Assembly: GCA_034189165.1 (NCBI GenBank)
Contig: JAXHVN010000028.1
Location: 7,988-71,987, forward strand
Length of the DNA stretch: 64,000 nucleotides
Direction: 5' to 3'
From: JAASSS01 sp021767745
GTDB lineage: Bacteria > Pseudomonadota > Gammaproteobacteria > UBA5335
The notes beneath the pieces were generated by a model that saw only the letters and a program-made list of their open reading frames with translations, was not told the origin of the DNA and ran no database searches. The position numbers were made by a program, and so were the translations under genes. Shown one piece after another: positions 9,208-17,600 of the stretch (positions are counted from its first letter, which is position 1; every line of letters begins with the position of its first letter).

Positions 9208-9899
9208 GCCGCCGGCCCCGCCGGTTCATCGAGCATCAGCGGCGTCTCCAGCAGCACGCCGTCCAGCAGCGGGCCACGCGGGTGCCAGCGCAGGCGGTCG
9301 CGCACGAACCATTCCACCACCTGCGGGTAGATCACATGCTCCTGGCGCTGCACACGCGCCTGCAGCGTGGCCGGCGTGTCGTCGGCCAGCACGGGAACCC
9401 GCGCCTGCAGGATCGAGGGGCCGCCATCCACCTCGGGGGCGACGAAGTGGACCGTGGTGCCGTGCCAGCGCTGGCCGTCCGCAAGCGCCCGCTCGTGGGT
9501 GTGCAGGCCGCGATAGGCCGGCAGCAGCGAGGGATGGATGTTGAGCATGCGGCCGGTGTAACGCTCGACCAGCGGCGCGCTCAGCACGCGCATGAAGCCG
9601 GCCAGCACGATCAGGTCCGGCGCCAGTGCTGCCAGCCGTTGTGCCAGCGCCGCCTCGAAGGCGTCGCGCGAGCCCGCGGCGCGATGATCGATCACCTCCG
9701 CCGGCACGCCGGCCCGGGCGGCCCGCGTCAGCCCATGCACCGCCGGGCGGTTGCTGATCACGGCCTCCCAGCGCACCGGCCATTCGGCGCTCGCATCCAG
9801 GATGGCCTGCAGGTTGCTGCCACTGCCGGAGATCAGCACCACGCCGCGCTTGGCGGCCGGCTGGGCCGCGTCGGTTGCCGCCGGTCCCGGCGCGCTCAC
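9204..9899 (-). CDS. purN: Phosphoribosylglycinamide formyltransferase
   Basis: 231 aa. It transfers a formyl group from 10-formyl-THF to GAR, step 3 of purine synthesis. Conserved motifs are VVLISGSGSNLQA (phosphate-binding), NRPAVHGL, GFMRVLS, and NIHPSLLPAYRGLHTH containing the catalytic Asn-His pair, then VHFVAPEVDGG with the conserved Asp. The start is GTG at 9899, overlapping the purM stop by four bases; the longer reading upstream is antisense or out-of-frame over purM. The N-terminal 18 residues are a short Ala-rich extension. Confidence 0.96.
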   Translation of the reverse strand: MSAPGPAATDAAQPAAKRGVVLISGSGSNLQAILDASAEWPVRWEAVISNRPAVHGLTRAARAGVPAEVIDHRAAGSRDAFEAALAQRLAALAPDLIVLAGFMRVLSAPLVERYTGRMLNIHPSLLPAYRGLHTHERALADGQRWHGTTVHFVAPEVDGGPSILQARVPVLADDTPATLQARVQRQEHVIYPQVVEWFVRDRLRWHPRGPLLDGVLLETPLMLDEPAGPAA

Positions 9900-10957
9900 G
9901 TGTACGTCACGGCGGCGGCGCCCTCGCCGGGGACGATCTCGCCGATCTGCCAGCTGTCGATGCCATGGCCGGCCAGCAGCGCCTGCGCCGGCGCCACGGC
10001 GTCCGGCGCCAGCACCACGCACATGCCGATGCCGCAGTTGAAGGTCCGTCGCAGCTCGGCCGCCTCCAGCCGGCCCACCTCGGCCAGCCAGGCGAACACC
10101 GGTGGCAGCGGCCAGGCCGCCGGCTCCAGCCGGGCCTGCGTACCGGCAGGCAGTACCCGCGGCAGGTTGTCGGTCAGGCCGCCGCCGGTGATGTGGGCGA
10201 GCGCGTGCACCGGCTGGGTCGCCAGCAGCGCCAGCAGCGGCCGCACGTAGATGCGCGTCGGCGCCAGCAGCGCCTCGGCCAGCGTGGCCGTACCGGCCGG
10301 CACGCCGGGCAGCGGCAGGGTCAGCGGATCGTCGCCAGCCGCTGCGGCGCGCGCGAGGATCCGCCGGATCAGCGAGTAACCGTTGGCGTGCGGCCCGCTG
10401 CTGGCCAGCCCCAGCACGGCATCGCCTGCCCGGACGGCGCTGCCGTCGAGCAGCGCCTGCCGCTCGACGGCGCCGACGGCGAAGCCGGCCAGATCGAAAT
10501 CCCCACGCGCATACAGCCCGGGCATCTCGGCCGTCTCCCCGCCGATCAGCGCGCAGCCGGCCTGCACGCAGCCCTCGGCAATACCGGCCACCACGCGCGC
10601 CGCCGCGTCCACGTCGAGGACGCCGGTGGCGTAGTAGTCGAGGAAGAACAGCGGCTCGGCGCCCTGCACGACGATGTCGTTGACGCACATCGCCACCAGG
10701 TCGATGCCCAGCCCGTCCAGTCGGCCGGTTTCCAGCGCCAGGCGCAGCTTGGTGCCGACGCCGTCGGTGCCGGCCACCAGTACCGGCTCGCGGTAGCGGT
10801 CCGGAGGCAGTGCGAACAGCCCGCCGAAGCCGCCGAGACCTCCCAGCACCTCGGGGCGCCGGGTCCGGCGTACGGCCGGCTTGATGCGCTGCACGAGCGC
10901 CTCGCCGGCATCGATGTCGACCCCGGCATCGCGGTAGGTGAGCGGTTGATCCGGCAT
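9896..10957 (-). CDS. purM: Phosphoribosylformylglycinamidine cyclo-ligase (AIR synthetase)
   Basis: 353 aa. ATP-dependent closure of FGAM to AIR in purine biosynthesis. Motifs visible are the N-terminal YRDAGVDIDAG, GTDGVGTKL, CVNDIVVQGAEPLFFLDYYATG, GGETAEMPG and AHITGGGLTDNLPR, all signatures of the PurM fold. Length is normal. First gene of the purM-purN-DUF3108 run, reading away from the DUF2066 gene across a 98-base divergent gap that holds possible back-to-back -10 sequences. No PurR-like operator was seen. Confidence 0.97.
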   Translation of the reverse strand: MPDQPLTYRDAGVDIDAGEALVQRIKPAVRRTRRPEVLGGLGGFGGLFALPPDRYREPVLVAGTDGVGTKLRLALETGRLDGLGIDLVAMCVNDIVVQGAEPLFFLDYYATGVLDVDAAARVVAGIAEGCVQAGCALIGGETAEMPGLYARGDFDLAGFAVGAVERQALLDGSAVRAGDAVLGLASSGPHANGYSLIRRILARAAAAGDDPLTLPLPGVPAGTATLAEALLAPTRIYVRPLLALLATQPVHALAHITGGGLTDNLPRVLPAGTQARLEPAAWPLPPVFAWLAEVGRLEAAELRRTFNCGIGMCVVLAPDAVAPAQALLAGHGIDSWQIGEIVPGEGAAAVTYT

Positions 10958-11001
10958 GCGGGGAGATCCCTATCGGCGGCTGGGTGGCGGTGCGCCTGTG
11001 G

Positions 11002-11008
11002 TATTTTA
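11002..11008. promoter_or_regulatory. Possible overlapping divergent -10 elements (purM / DUF2066)
   Basis: The only A/T run in the purM-DUF2066 gap reads TATTTT on the plus strand (11002-11007) and TAAAAT on the minus strand (11008-11003). It could serve as -10 for one or both directions. No convincing -35 accompanies either, so this is tentative. Confidence 0.3.
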
Positions 11009-11055
11009 CCGGCCCCGCCCGGCGCGGCGAAACGGCCGGGCCGATGGAGCCTCCC

Positions 11056-12132
11056 ATGCCGCCTGCCTGTCTGCCAAGCTGGTCCCCGCGCCTCGCGTGT
11101 CTGCTCGTCGCGCTGCTGCTGGCCGCCGTGCCGCCCGCGGTGCGCGCGGAATTCACCGCCACCGTGCCGGTGGCCGACTCGTCCGCTGCGGCGCGCACCG
11201 CGGCCTTCGGCGCGGCTCTCGGTGAGGTGCTCGGTGCCCGTGGTATGCCCGCAGGCGAGCTACCGGCCGACGCCGAGGCCTACGTCAGCAGCTATCGCTA
11301 CCGGCAGGAGGGGCCGGATCTGCAGCTCGTGGTCAGCTTCGATGAGGCTGGTGTTGGCGAGCTGCTGGGGCAGGCCGGGCTTTCGGCCGATCCGGCGGCG
11401 GGTCCGCAGGTGCTGCTGTTCGTGCTGCAGGACGAACCCGGTGGGCCACGGGTGGCGCGCAGCGATGTGCAGGACGAGCTGGCCGAGTCGCTGACTCGCC
11501 TGGCGCGCAGCCGCGGTCTGCAGCCTCGGCTGCCCGACGGCTTCGATGTGGTGCAGGCCGACGTCGATGGTCTGGCCTACGGGCGCACGGGCGACCTCGC
11601 CCGGCTGGCGGCCGATCTGGGTGTGCAGGCCAGCCTCGTGGCGCGCCTGAGTGGCGAGGGCGATGGCGGGCTGACCGGCGACTGGGAGCTGCTCGGCGCG
11701 ACGCGCTGGCAGACTGGCCCCGGGTCGCTGGCGGCCAACCTCGAGGCCGGGCTGGACCGGACCCGGTCGCTGTTGCGCCAACAGGCCGCTGCCGCCGCGC
11801 CGGCGCCGCGCGGTGCTTCACGCCATGCGGTGGTGGTCGAGGGCGTACAGGACGTGGCGACCTATGCCCGGGTGCTGCGCGATCTCAGCCGCCCCAGCGC
11901 CGTGCAGAGCGTGGAGGTCCTTGGCCTGGCCGGCGATCAGCTGGCGCTGACGCTGCGAACCCGTGCCATCGCCGGCGAGGCGCTGACCGAGGAGCTGTTG
12001 CGGGGCGAGGCCCTGCAGACCAATCCGTTCCCGCCCAGCGCCGCTGGCGCCGGCGCAGCCGATCAGGCGGGGCCGGCAGATCCCTTCGCCGCGCCCGATG
12101 CCCTGTGGCTGCGAGCCCGGCGCGACTGGTAG
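11056..12132 (+). CDS. DUF2066 domain-containing exported protein
   Basis: 358 aa. A clear signal sequence (RLACLLVALLLAAVPPAVRA) is followed by a mature domain beginning EFTATVPVADSSAAARTAAFGAALGEVL, typical of DUF2066, a family of unknown function commonly found between purM and hda in gammaproteobacteria. Of several in-frame starts, the ATG at 11056 is preferred because a GGAG Shine-Dalgarno lies 6 bases upstream; the ATG at 11044 lacks one. Its last codons overlap alternative starts of hda, suggesting cotranscription. Confidence 0.8.
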   Translation: MPPACLPSWSPRLACLLVALLLAAVPPAVRAEFTATVPVADSSAAARTAAFGAALGEVLGARGMPAGELPADAEAYVSSYRYRQEGPDLQLVVSFDEAGVGELLGQAGLSADPAAGPQVLLFVLQDEPGGPRVARSDVQDELAESLTRLARSRGLQPRLPDGFDVVQADVDGLAYGRTGDLARLAADLGVQASLVARLSGEGDGGLTGDWELLGATRWQTGPGSLAANLEAGLDRTRSLLRQQAAAAAPAPRGASRHAVVVEGVQDVATYARVLRDLSRPSAVQSVEVLGLAGDQLALTLRTRAIAGEALTEELLRGEALQTNPFPPSAAGAGAADQAGPADPFAAPDALWLRARRDW

Positions 12133-12143
12133 CAGGCGGGCGC

Positions 12144-12929
12144 GTGGTTGCCGACATCCCGGCCGGACGACAGCTGACGCTGCCGGTGGGGCTGGCCGAC
12201 TGCAGCGACTTCGAAAACTTCCATCTGCCGACGCAGACGCCCGCCGGCGCCGCCGGCAGGCAGGGCGCAGCCCTGGCGCTGCAGCTGTTGCAGTCACTGC
12301 CGGCGGCCGCCGCGCCGCGGCAGGTCCATCTCTACGGCCCGGACGGCTGTGGCCGCAGCCATCTGCTGCAGGCGGCCTGTCGGGCCATGGGCGCCGGAGC
12401 CCGCTATCTGCCGCTGCACGAGCTCGCCGCGCTCGGTCCGCAGGTGCTGCAGGGGATGGCGGGTGCCCCGCTGCTGGCGGTGGACGATGTGCAGGCGATC
12501 GCCGGCCTGGCGGACTGGGAGCAGGCTCTGTTCGCCGCCTACAACCAGCAACGCGAGGGCGGCGGGCACTGGCTTGCCGCCAGCACCAGCGCGCCGGCGA
12601 ACCTGCCGCTCGGGCTGGCCGACCTGCGTTCGCGGCTGCAGTGGGGCACGGTGATCGGCCTGCAGCCGCTGACCGATGCCGACCTGTGGGCGGCCTTCGT
12701 CGAACGTGCCCAGCGGCGCGGGCTGGCCGTCAGCCCTCGTGCGCTGCAGCACCTGCAGCTGCATGCCCCGCGCGATCCGGCCCGCCTGTTCACGCTGCTC
12801 GAGCGGCTGGATGCGCTGTCGCTGGCGGCCCGGCGTCCGGTGGACTGGCCGATGGTCCGCGAGCTGCTGGCCCAGGGGGCCGAGCCTACGGTCGCGGCGC
12901 CGCCCGCGCATACAGGGCGCAGCCGCTGA
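12144..12929 (+). CDS. hda: DnaA inactivator Hda-like AAA+ protein
   Basis: About 261 aa. Hda works with the DNA-loaded beta clamp to stimulate ATP hydrolysis by DnaA after initiation. The sequence shows a beta-clamp-binding motif QLTLP near residues 10-14, a DnaA-like domain with the altered Walker A GPDGCGRSHLL (Arg in place of the usual Lys, as in E. coli Hda), Walker B LLAVDDVQ, and a box VII-like LRSRLQWG. The start is uncertain: GTG at 12144 puts the clamp motif at the very N-terminus, as in the family; GTG at 12105, inside the DUF2066 gene, is the alternative. The 3' end overlaps the converging DUF2069 gene by 44 bases. Confidence 0.88.
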   Translation: MVADIPAGRQLTLPVGLADCSDFENFHLPTQTPAGAAGRQGAALALQLLQSLPAAAAPRQVHLYGPDGCGRSHLLQAACRAMGAGARYLPLHELAALGPQVLQGMAGAPLLAVDDVQAIAGLADWEQALFAAYNQQREGGGHWLAASTSAPANLPLGLADLRSRLQWGTVIGLQPLTDADLWAAFVERAQRRGLAVSPRALQHLQLHAPRDPARLFTLLERLDALSLAARRPVDWPMVRELLAQGAEPTVAAPPAHTGRSR

Positions 12930-13233
12930 ACAGCACCATCGCGGCGAGGCAGACGCCGAGCCCGTAGCCCGCGGCGGTCGGTGCCGCCATCTCCATGATC
13001 CCGAGCGCCAGGTAGAGCAGCGCCAGCACGCTGGTGTAGATGAATGCTCGCCGGCTGCCACGCCACAGGCCGGGCGCCAGTGCCAGCAGCGGCAGGGCGA
13101 GCAGCGCGGCTGGCGGTGCGCCTGCCAGCAGTGGCCAGAGGATCAGCCAGCCGGTCAGCGCCGCATAGCCGGCCACGGTCAGCGCCAGCAGTCGGCGCGG
13201 CGCGATCGAAAGGCCGGCGCGGTGCGTGGGCAT
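12886..13233 (-). CDS. DUF2069 small membrane protein
   Basis: 115 aa with four hydrophobic segments; matches the pattern of DUF2069, a small inner-membrane family of unknown function usually next to wrbA. Start ATG at 13233 shares one base with the wrbA stop codon, indicating coupling. The last 44 bases overlap the end of hda on the opposite strand. Longer readings upstream run antisense through wrbA and are not supported. Confidence 0.8.
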   Translation of the reverse strand: MPTHRAGLSIAPRRLLALTVAGYAALTGWLILWPLLAGAPPAALLALPLLALAPGLWRGSRRAFIYTSVLALLYLALGIMEMAAPTAAGYGLGVCLAAMVLFSGCALYARAAPRP

Positions 13234-13829
13234 CAGCTGGTCCGCAGGCGCAGGGCGACGTCGGCCAGGCGTTGGCCGAGGGCGCGGCACAGCACCCGTT
13301 CGTCCTCGCTCAGCGGTGCATCGCTGCGGGCGCCGGCCAGATGCGAGGGCCCATAGGGCGTACCGCCGGTGGTGGTCTGCGACAGTGCCGACTCGCTGTA
13401 GGGCAGGCCGAGCAGCAGCATGCCGTGATGCATCAGCGGCAGCATCATCGACAGCAGCGTGCTCTCCTGGCCGCCGTGCAGCGAGGCGGTGGAGGTGAAC
13501 ACGGCGGCCGGCTTGCCGGCGAGCGCACCGGCCAGCCAGAGGGCGCTGGTGCCGTCGAGGAAGTACTTCAGCGGCGCGGCCATGTTGCCGAAGCGCGTGG
13601 GGCTGCCGAGGGCGAGGCCGGCGCACTCGCGCAGGTCGGTGGCGGTGGCGTAGGGGGCGCCCGCCGCGGGTACCGGCGGCGCGCTCGCCTCGTGGTCGGC
13701 CGAGACCGGCGGCACGGTGCGCAGGCGGGCGGCGGCGGCACCGACCTGGTCGATGCCGCGGGCGATCTGGCGCGCCATCTCCGCCGTCGCTCCGTGCCGG
13801 CTGTAGTAGAGCACCAGGATCTCAGTCAT
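13233..13829 (-). CDS. wrbA: NAD(P)H:quinone oxidoreductase, WrbA family
   Basis: 198 aa flavodoxin-fold protein expected to bind FMN and reduce quinones by two electrons. Motifs are the FMN phosphate loop YYSRHGATAEMAR at the N-terminus, the conserved GSPTRFGNMAAPLKYFLDGT, and FTSTASLHGGQESTLLSM. Length matches WrbA. Lies between arsC (8-base overlap) and DUF2069 (1-base overlap) in a three-gene minus-strand run. Confidence 0.94.
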   Translation of the reverse strand: MTEILVLYYSRHGATAEMARQIARGIDQVGAAAARLRTVPPVSADHEASAPPVPAAGAPYATATDLRECAGLALGSPTRFGNMAAPLKYFLDGTSALWLAGALAGKPAAVFTSTASLHGGQESTLLSMMLPLMHHGMLLLGLPYSESALSQTTTGGTPYGPSHLAGARSDAPLSEDERVLCRALGQRLADVALRLRTS

Positions 13830-14178
13830 CGAGCAGCTCGCAGACGCGCTCGGGCGGCCGGCCGATCACGGCGCGTTCGCCGCGCACGGCGATCGGCCGC
13901 TCGAGCAGGATCGGATGCTCGTGCACGGCCTGCAGCAGCGCCGCCGCCGTCAGCGTCGGCCCGTCGAGCCCCAGCTCGTGATACACGGCCTCGCCGCGCC
14001 GCAGTACCTCGCGCACCGGCAGCTGCAGCTGTGCCAGCAGCCCACGCAGCTGCGCCACACTCGGCGGCGTCTTCAGGTACTCGACGACATCCGGCTCGAT
14101 GCCGCGGGAGCGCAGCAGCGCCAGCGCGGCGCGCGACTTGCTGCAGCGGGGATTGTGATAGAGGGTGATCGGCTCCAA
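13822..14178 (-). CDS. arsC: ArsC-family (glutaredoxin-dependent) arsenate reductase-like protein, YfgD type
   Basis: 118 aa if started at the TTG at 14178; this gives the N-terminus EPITLYHNPRCSKSRAAL, in register with ArsC/YfgD proteins of 114-119 aa. The thioredoxin-fold active-site Cys is in NPRCSKS, and the ERPIAVRGERAVIGRPPE segment carries the conserved Arg residues. A longer GTG start (14241) adds 21 unsupported residues. Family members reduce arsenate; no other ars genes are nearby, so the true substrate is uncertain. First gene of arsC-wrbA-DUF2069. Confidence 0.85.
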   Translation of the reverse strand: MEPITLYHNPRCSKSRAALALLRSRGIEPDVVEYLKTPPSVAQLRGLLAQLQLPVREVLRRGEAVYHELGLDGPTLTAAALLQAVHEHPILLERPIAVRGERAVIGRPPERVCELLDD

Positions 14179-14261
14179 GATCGGCTCGCTCGGCGGCTGA
14201 AGGCGGCGCCATTGTAGCCGTGCCGCACCGGTGCGGGTCACAGACGGAATAGGGGGAAGCC

Positions 14262-14534
14262 ATGCGGGAATGTCGGCGCTGTCTGGTCAGCGGGCGCGTG
14301 CAGGGTGTGGGCTATCGCGAGTTCTGCCGCCGTCAGGCGCAGGAGATCGGCGTGGTGGGCTGGGCGCGCAATCTGCCGGATGGACGGGTCGAGGTGATGA
14401 TGTGCGGCGTGACGCCCGAACTGGACGAGATGACCCGCCGGCTGCTGGCAGGGCCGGCGCCGGCGGCGGTCGAAGACCTGCACAGCGAGCCCTGCGAGGA
14501 GGCAGACGTGGAGGCCGGCTTCGAGATCCGCTGA
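14262..14534 (+). CDS. acyP: Acylphosphatase
   Basis: 90 aa, full length for the family. Hydrolyses acyl phosphates. The signature VSGRVQGVGYREFCRR carries the catalytic Arg, and GWARNLPDGRVEVMMCG carries the catalytic Asn. A GGGGGAAG Shine-Dalgarno precedes the ATG. Stands alone, 79 bases upstream of glyA and divergent from arsC. Confidence 0.95.
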   Translation: MRECRRCLVSGRVQGVGYREFCRRQAQEIGVVGWARNLPDGRVEVMMCGVTPELDEMTRRLLAGPAPAAVEDLHSEPCEEADVEAGFEIR

Positions 14535-14572
14535 GCCGCGTACCGGGGCTGCGGTTGTCACCGGGTGTGCGC

Positions 14573-14578
14573 TAGAAT
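14573..14578 (+). promoter_or_regulatory. Candidate -10 element upstream of glyA
   Basis: TAGAAT in an otherwise GC-rich spacer, 35 bases before the glyA start. No good -35 at 16-18 bases; TTGTCA lies only 12 bases upstream. Tentative. Confidence 0.35.
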
Positions 14579-14613
14579 CGACGCTTTTCCCTGCAGCGGC
14601 CCCCGGAGCGCAG

Positions 14614-15873
14614 ATGTTCACTCACCAGATGCAGATCAGCGGCTTCGACGATGAGCTCGCCGAGGCCATGGCCGCCGAGGCCCGGCGGCAGGAAGATCAC
14701 CTCGAACTGATCGCGTCCGAGAACTACTGCAGCCCGCGGGTGCTGGCGGCGCAGGGTTCGGTGCTGACGAACAAATACGCCGAGGGCTATCCGGGGCGGC
14801 GCTACTACGGCGGCTGCGAGCACGTGGATGTGGTCGAGCAACTGGCGATCGCGCGGGCCTGCGAGCTGTTCGGCGCCTGCTATGCCAACGTGCAGCCGCA
14901 TTCGGGCTCGCAGGCCAATGCCGCGGTCTTCCAGGCGCTGCTGCAGCCGGGCGACACGCTGCTCGGCATGAGCCTGGCCGAGGGCGGTCACCTCACGCAT
15001 GGCGCCACCGTGAACTTCTCCGGCAAGCTGTTCAACGCCGTCGCCTATGGTCTCGGCGAAGATGCACGGATCGACTACGACGCGCTCGAGCGGCTGGCCC
15101 ACGAGCATCGGCCGAAGCTGATCATCGCCGGCTTCTCGGCCTATTCGCGCGTGCTGGACTGGGAGCGCTTTCGCGCCATTGCCGATGCCGTCGGTGCCTG
15201 GCTGGTGGCCGACATCGCCCACGTTGCGGGGCTGGTGGCGGTGGGGCTCTACCCCTCGCCGCTGCCGTGGTGTGACGTGGTCACGACCACGACGCACAAG
15301 ACCCTGCGCGGCCCGCGCGGCGGACTGATCCTGTCCGCGCGCGAGGACGCGGAGTTGCACAAGAAGCTCAACAGCAGCGTCTTCCCGGGCAATCAGGGCG
15401 GGCCGCTGATGCACGTGATCGCCGCCAAGGCGGTGGCATTCCTCGAGGCGCTGGAGCCGCAGTTCCGCGACTATCAGCAGCAGGTGATCGAGAACGCGCA
15501 GGCGCTGGCCGATCAGCTCATGCGGCGCGATCACCGCATCGTCTCGGGTGGCACCGACAATCACCTGATGTTGATCGACCTGATCGGCCGCGACCTGACG
15601 GGCAAGGATGCCGAGCACGCCCTCGGCCAGGCACACATCACCGTCAACAAGAATGCCGTGCCCGGGGAGCCGCGCTCGCCTTTCGTCACCAGCGGCATCC
15701 GCATCGGCACGCCGGCGGTGACCACCCGCGGCTTCGGCATCGCCGAGACGCGCCAGCTCGGCGACTGGGTGGCCGATGTACTCGACGCGCCGGGCGACGA
15801 GGCTGTGCTCGCCCGCACGCGCGCGGCGGTGGCCGAGATCTGCGAACGGCTGCCGGTCTACGGCCGCGCCTGA
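14614..15873 (+). CDS. glyA: Serine hydroxymethyltransferase
   Basis: 419 aa PLP enzyme interconverting serine and glycine with THF, the main source of one-carbon units. Motifs are HLELIASENYCSPRVL, NKYAEGYPGRRYYGGCEHVD, and the PLP-lysine site TTTTHKTLRGPRGG with K229. Length equals the family norm. First gene of what looks like a long plus-strand operon: nrdR starts only 18 bases after its stop, followed by the riboflavin genes. Confidence 0.98.
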   Translation: MFTHQMQISGFDDELAEAMAAEARRQEDHLELIASENYCSPRVLAAQGSVLTNKYAEGYPGRRYYGGCEHVDVVEQLAIARACELFGACYANVQPHSGSQANAAVFQALLQPGDTLLGMSLAEGGHLTHGATVNFSGKLFNAVAYGLGEDARIDYDALERLAHEHRPKLIIAGFSAYSRVLDWERFRAIADAVGAWLVADIAHVAGLVAVGLYPSPLPWCDVVTTTTHKTLRGPRGGLILSAREDAELHKKLNSSVFPGNQGGPLMHVIAAKAVAFLEALEPQFRDYQQQVIENAQALADQLMRRDHRIVSGGTDNHLMLIDLIGRDLTGKDAEHALGQAHITVNKNAVPGEPRSPFVTSGIRIGTPAVTTRGFGIAETRQLGDWVADVLDAPGDEAVLARTRAAVAEICERLPVYGRA

Positions 15874-15891
15874 GCGGGGCGTGATGGCGCC

Positions 15892-16449
15892 ATGCGCTGC
15901 CCGTACTGCGGTGCCCAGGACACCCGCGTGAACGACTCGCGGCTGGCAAGCGACGGTGCCCAGGTGCGCCGGCGGCGGGAGTGTGTCGCCTGCGGCGAGC
16001 GCTTCACCACCTTCGAGCGCGTGGAGTTGGCCATGCCGCGGGTGATCAAGCGCGACGGCAGCCGCGAACCGTTCGACGAGGACAAGCTACGCACCGGCAT
16101 GCAGCGTGCCCTGCAGAAGCGACCGGTCAGTGCCGAGGCGCTGGAGGCCGCGATCGGCCGCATCTGCGGTCGGCTGCAGGCGGGTGGCGAGCGGGAAGTC
16201 GCCGGCCGGCGCATCGGCGAGCTGGTGATGGAAGCGCTGCGCCAGCTGGACGACGTCGCCTACGTGCGCTTTGCCTCGGTCTATCGCAGCTTCCAGGACG
16301 TCAACGCCTTTCGGGAGGAGATCGAGCGGATGCAGCGGCAGGGTCAGCGCCCGGAAGCCTCGCAGATGTCGCTGCTGGAGGGCGAGCAGGGCAGCCAGAC
16401 GCGCGGCCGACGCGGGCGCGGCCGGAGGGAGCCCCATGGCGATGCCTGA
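15892..16449 (+). CDS. nrdR: Transcriptional repressor NrdR
   Basis: 185 aa. NrdR represses ribonucleotide reductase genes in response to ATP/dATP. It has an N-terminal zinc ribbon (CPYCGAQDTRV ... CVACGERFTTFERVEL, residues 3-44) and a central ATP-cone (PRVIKRDGSREPFDEDKL onward). The C-terminus carries an extra 30 or so residues, rich in Gln, Arg and Gly, beyond the usual 150. Sits between glyA and ribD, a frequent location for nrdR; its stop lies inside the first codons of ribD. Confidence 0.96.
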   Translation: MRCPYCGAQDTRVNDSRLASDGAQVRRRRECVACGERFTTFERVELAMPRVIKRDGSREPFDEDKLRTGMQRALQKRPVSAEALEAAIGRICGRLQAGGEREVAGRRIGELVMEALRQLDDVAYVRFASVYRSFQDVNAFREEIERMQRQGQRPEASQMSLLEGEQGSQTRGRRGRGRREPHGDA

Positions 16450-17596
16450 GCGGGCCGCCGTGGTGCCGACCGCCACGCCCGCAGCGGGCGCGGACGCCGC
16501 CCACATGGCCGAGGCGCTGGCGCTGGCCGGGCGCGGCCGCTATACCGCGGCGCCGAACCCGCAGGTGGGCTGCGTGATCGTGCGCGACGGGCGCATCGTC
16601 GGTCGCGGCTGGCACATGCGCGCCGGCGAGCCGCACGCGGAGATCTACGCACTGCGCGAGGCCGGCGCGGCGGCGCGCGGCGCCACTGCCTTCGTCACGC
16701 TCGAACCCTGCAGTCACTACGGTCGCACCGCGCCGTGCACCGCCGCCCTGATCGAGGCCGGCGTCGCCCGGGTGGTCAGCGCCATGGAGGACCCGAACCC
16801 GCTCGTCTCCGGGCGCGGCTTCGCCCAGTTGCGGGCGGCGGGTGTGGCGGTCACCAACGGCATCGGCGAGACGCAGGCGCGGGCGCTGAATGCAGGCTTC
16901 GTGCGCCGGATGACGCAGGGCCGCCCGCAGGTGACGGTGAAGCTCGCGGCGAGCCTCGACGGGCGCACGGCGCTGGCGAGCGGCGAGAGCAAGTGGCTGA
17001 CTTCGCCGGCGGCGCGCGAGGATGTCCACCGGCTGCGGGCCGCGGCCGGCGCGATCATGACCGGCAGCGGCACCGTGCTGGCGGACGACCCGGCGCTGAC
17101 GGTGCGCCTGCCGCCGGCGCGGCTGCAGGATCCGGCCGGCGGCGAGCTGGACTGGCGCCAGCCGCTGCGCGTGGTGCTCGATGCACGGGCCCGCTGCGCG
17201 CCGGGAGCGCGCGTGTTCGCCGGCCCGGGCGCGGCCTGGTGGGTCACCGGGGCCGTCGCGCCGGCCGCGCCGCAGGGCGTGCGGCAGCTGGCGCTGCCGG
17301 CGCCGGCGGGCGGCATCGAGCTGGCGGCGCTGCTGCAGGCGCTGGGCGAGGCAGAGATCAACGACGTCCTGGTCGAGGCCGGCCCGGTGCTGGCCGGGGC
17401 GCTGCTGCAGGCCGGCCTGGCCGATGAGCTGGTGCTCTACCTCGCGCCGCACCTGCTTGGCGATACCGGCCGTGGCCTGTTCACCCTGCCCGGCATCGCA
17501 CGCATGGACCAGCGTCTGCCGCTGCAGATCGAGGAGATCCGCGCGGTCGGGCCGGACTGGCGCCTCACGGCGCGGCCGCTCGTCGAGGCGGGCTAG
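16436..17596 (+). CDS. ribD: Bifunctional diaminohydroxyphosphoribosylaminopyrimidine deaminase / 5-amino-6-(5-phosphoribosylamino)uracil reductase
   Basis: 386 aa, steps two and three of riboflavin synthesis. The N-terminal deaminase has the zinc motif HAEIYAL and PCSHYGRTAPC; the C-terminal reductase begins around VTVKLAASLDGRTAL and includes GSGTVLADDPALTVR. Start ATG at 16436 is preferred because a strong GGAGGGA site lies 5 bases upstream; it overlaps nrdR by 14 bases. An ATG two codons later is possible. The N-terminal 20 residues are Ala/Pro-rich and outside the domain. Confidence 0.96.
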   Translation: MAMPERAAVVPTATPAAGADAAHMAEALALAGRGRYTAAPNPQVGCVIVRDGRIVGRGWHMRAGEPHAEIYALREAGAAARGATAFVTLEPCSHYGRTAPCTAALIEAGVARVVSAMEDPNPLVSGRGFAQLRAAGVAVTNGIGETQARALNAGFVRRMTQGRPQVTVKLAASLDGRTALASGESKWLTSPAAREDVHRLRAAAGAIMTGSGTVLADDPALTVRLPPARLQDPAGGELDWRQPLRVVLDARARCAPGARVFAGPGAAWWVTGAVAPAAPQGVRQLALPAPAGGIELAALLQALGEAEINDVLVEAGPVLAGALLQAGLADELVLYLAPHLLGDTGRGLFTLPGIARMDQRLPLQIEEIRAVGPDWRLTARPLVEAG

Positions 17597-17600
17597 GGCC

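Noticed and set aside
16717..17361. Open frames antisense to ribD
   Set aside because: Shadows of a gene with full family motifs; no independent ribosome binding site or domain.
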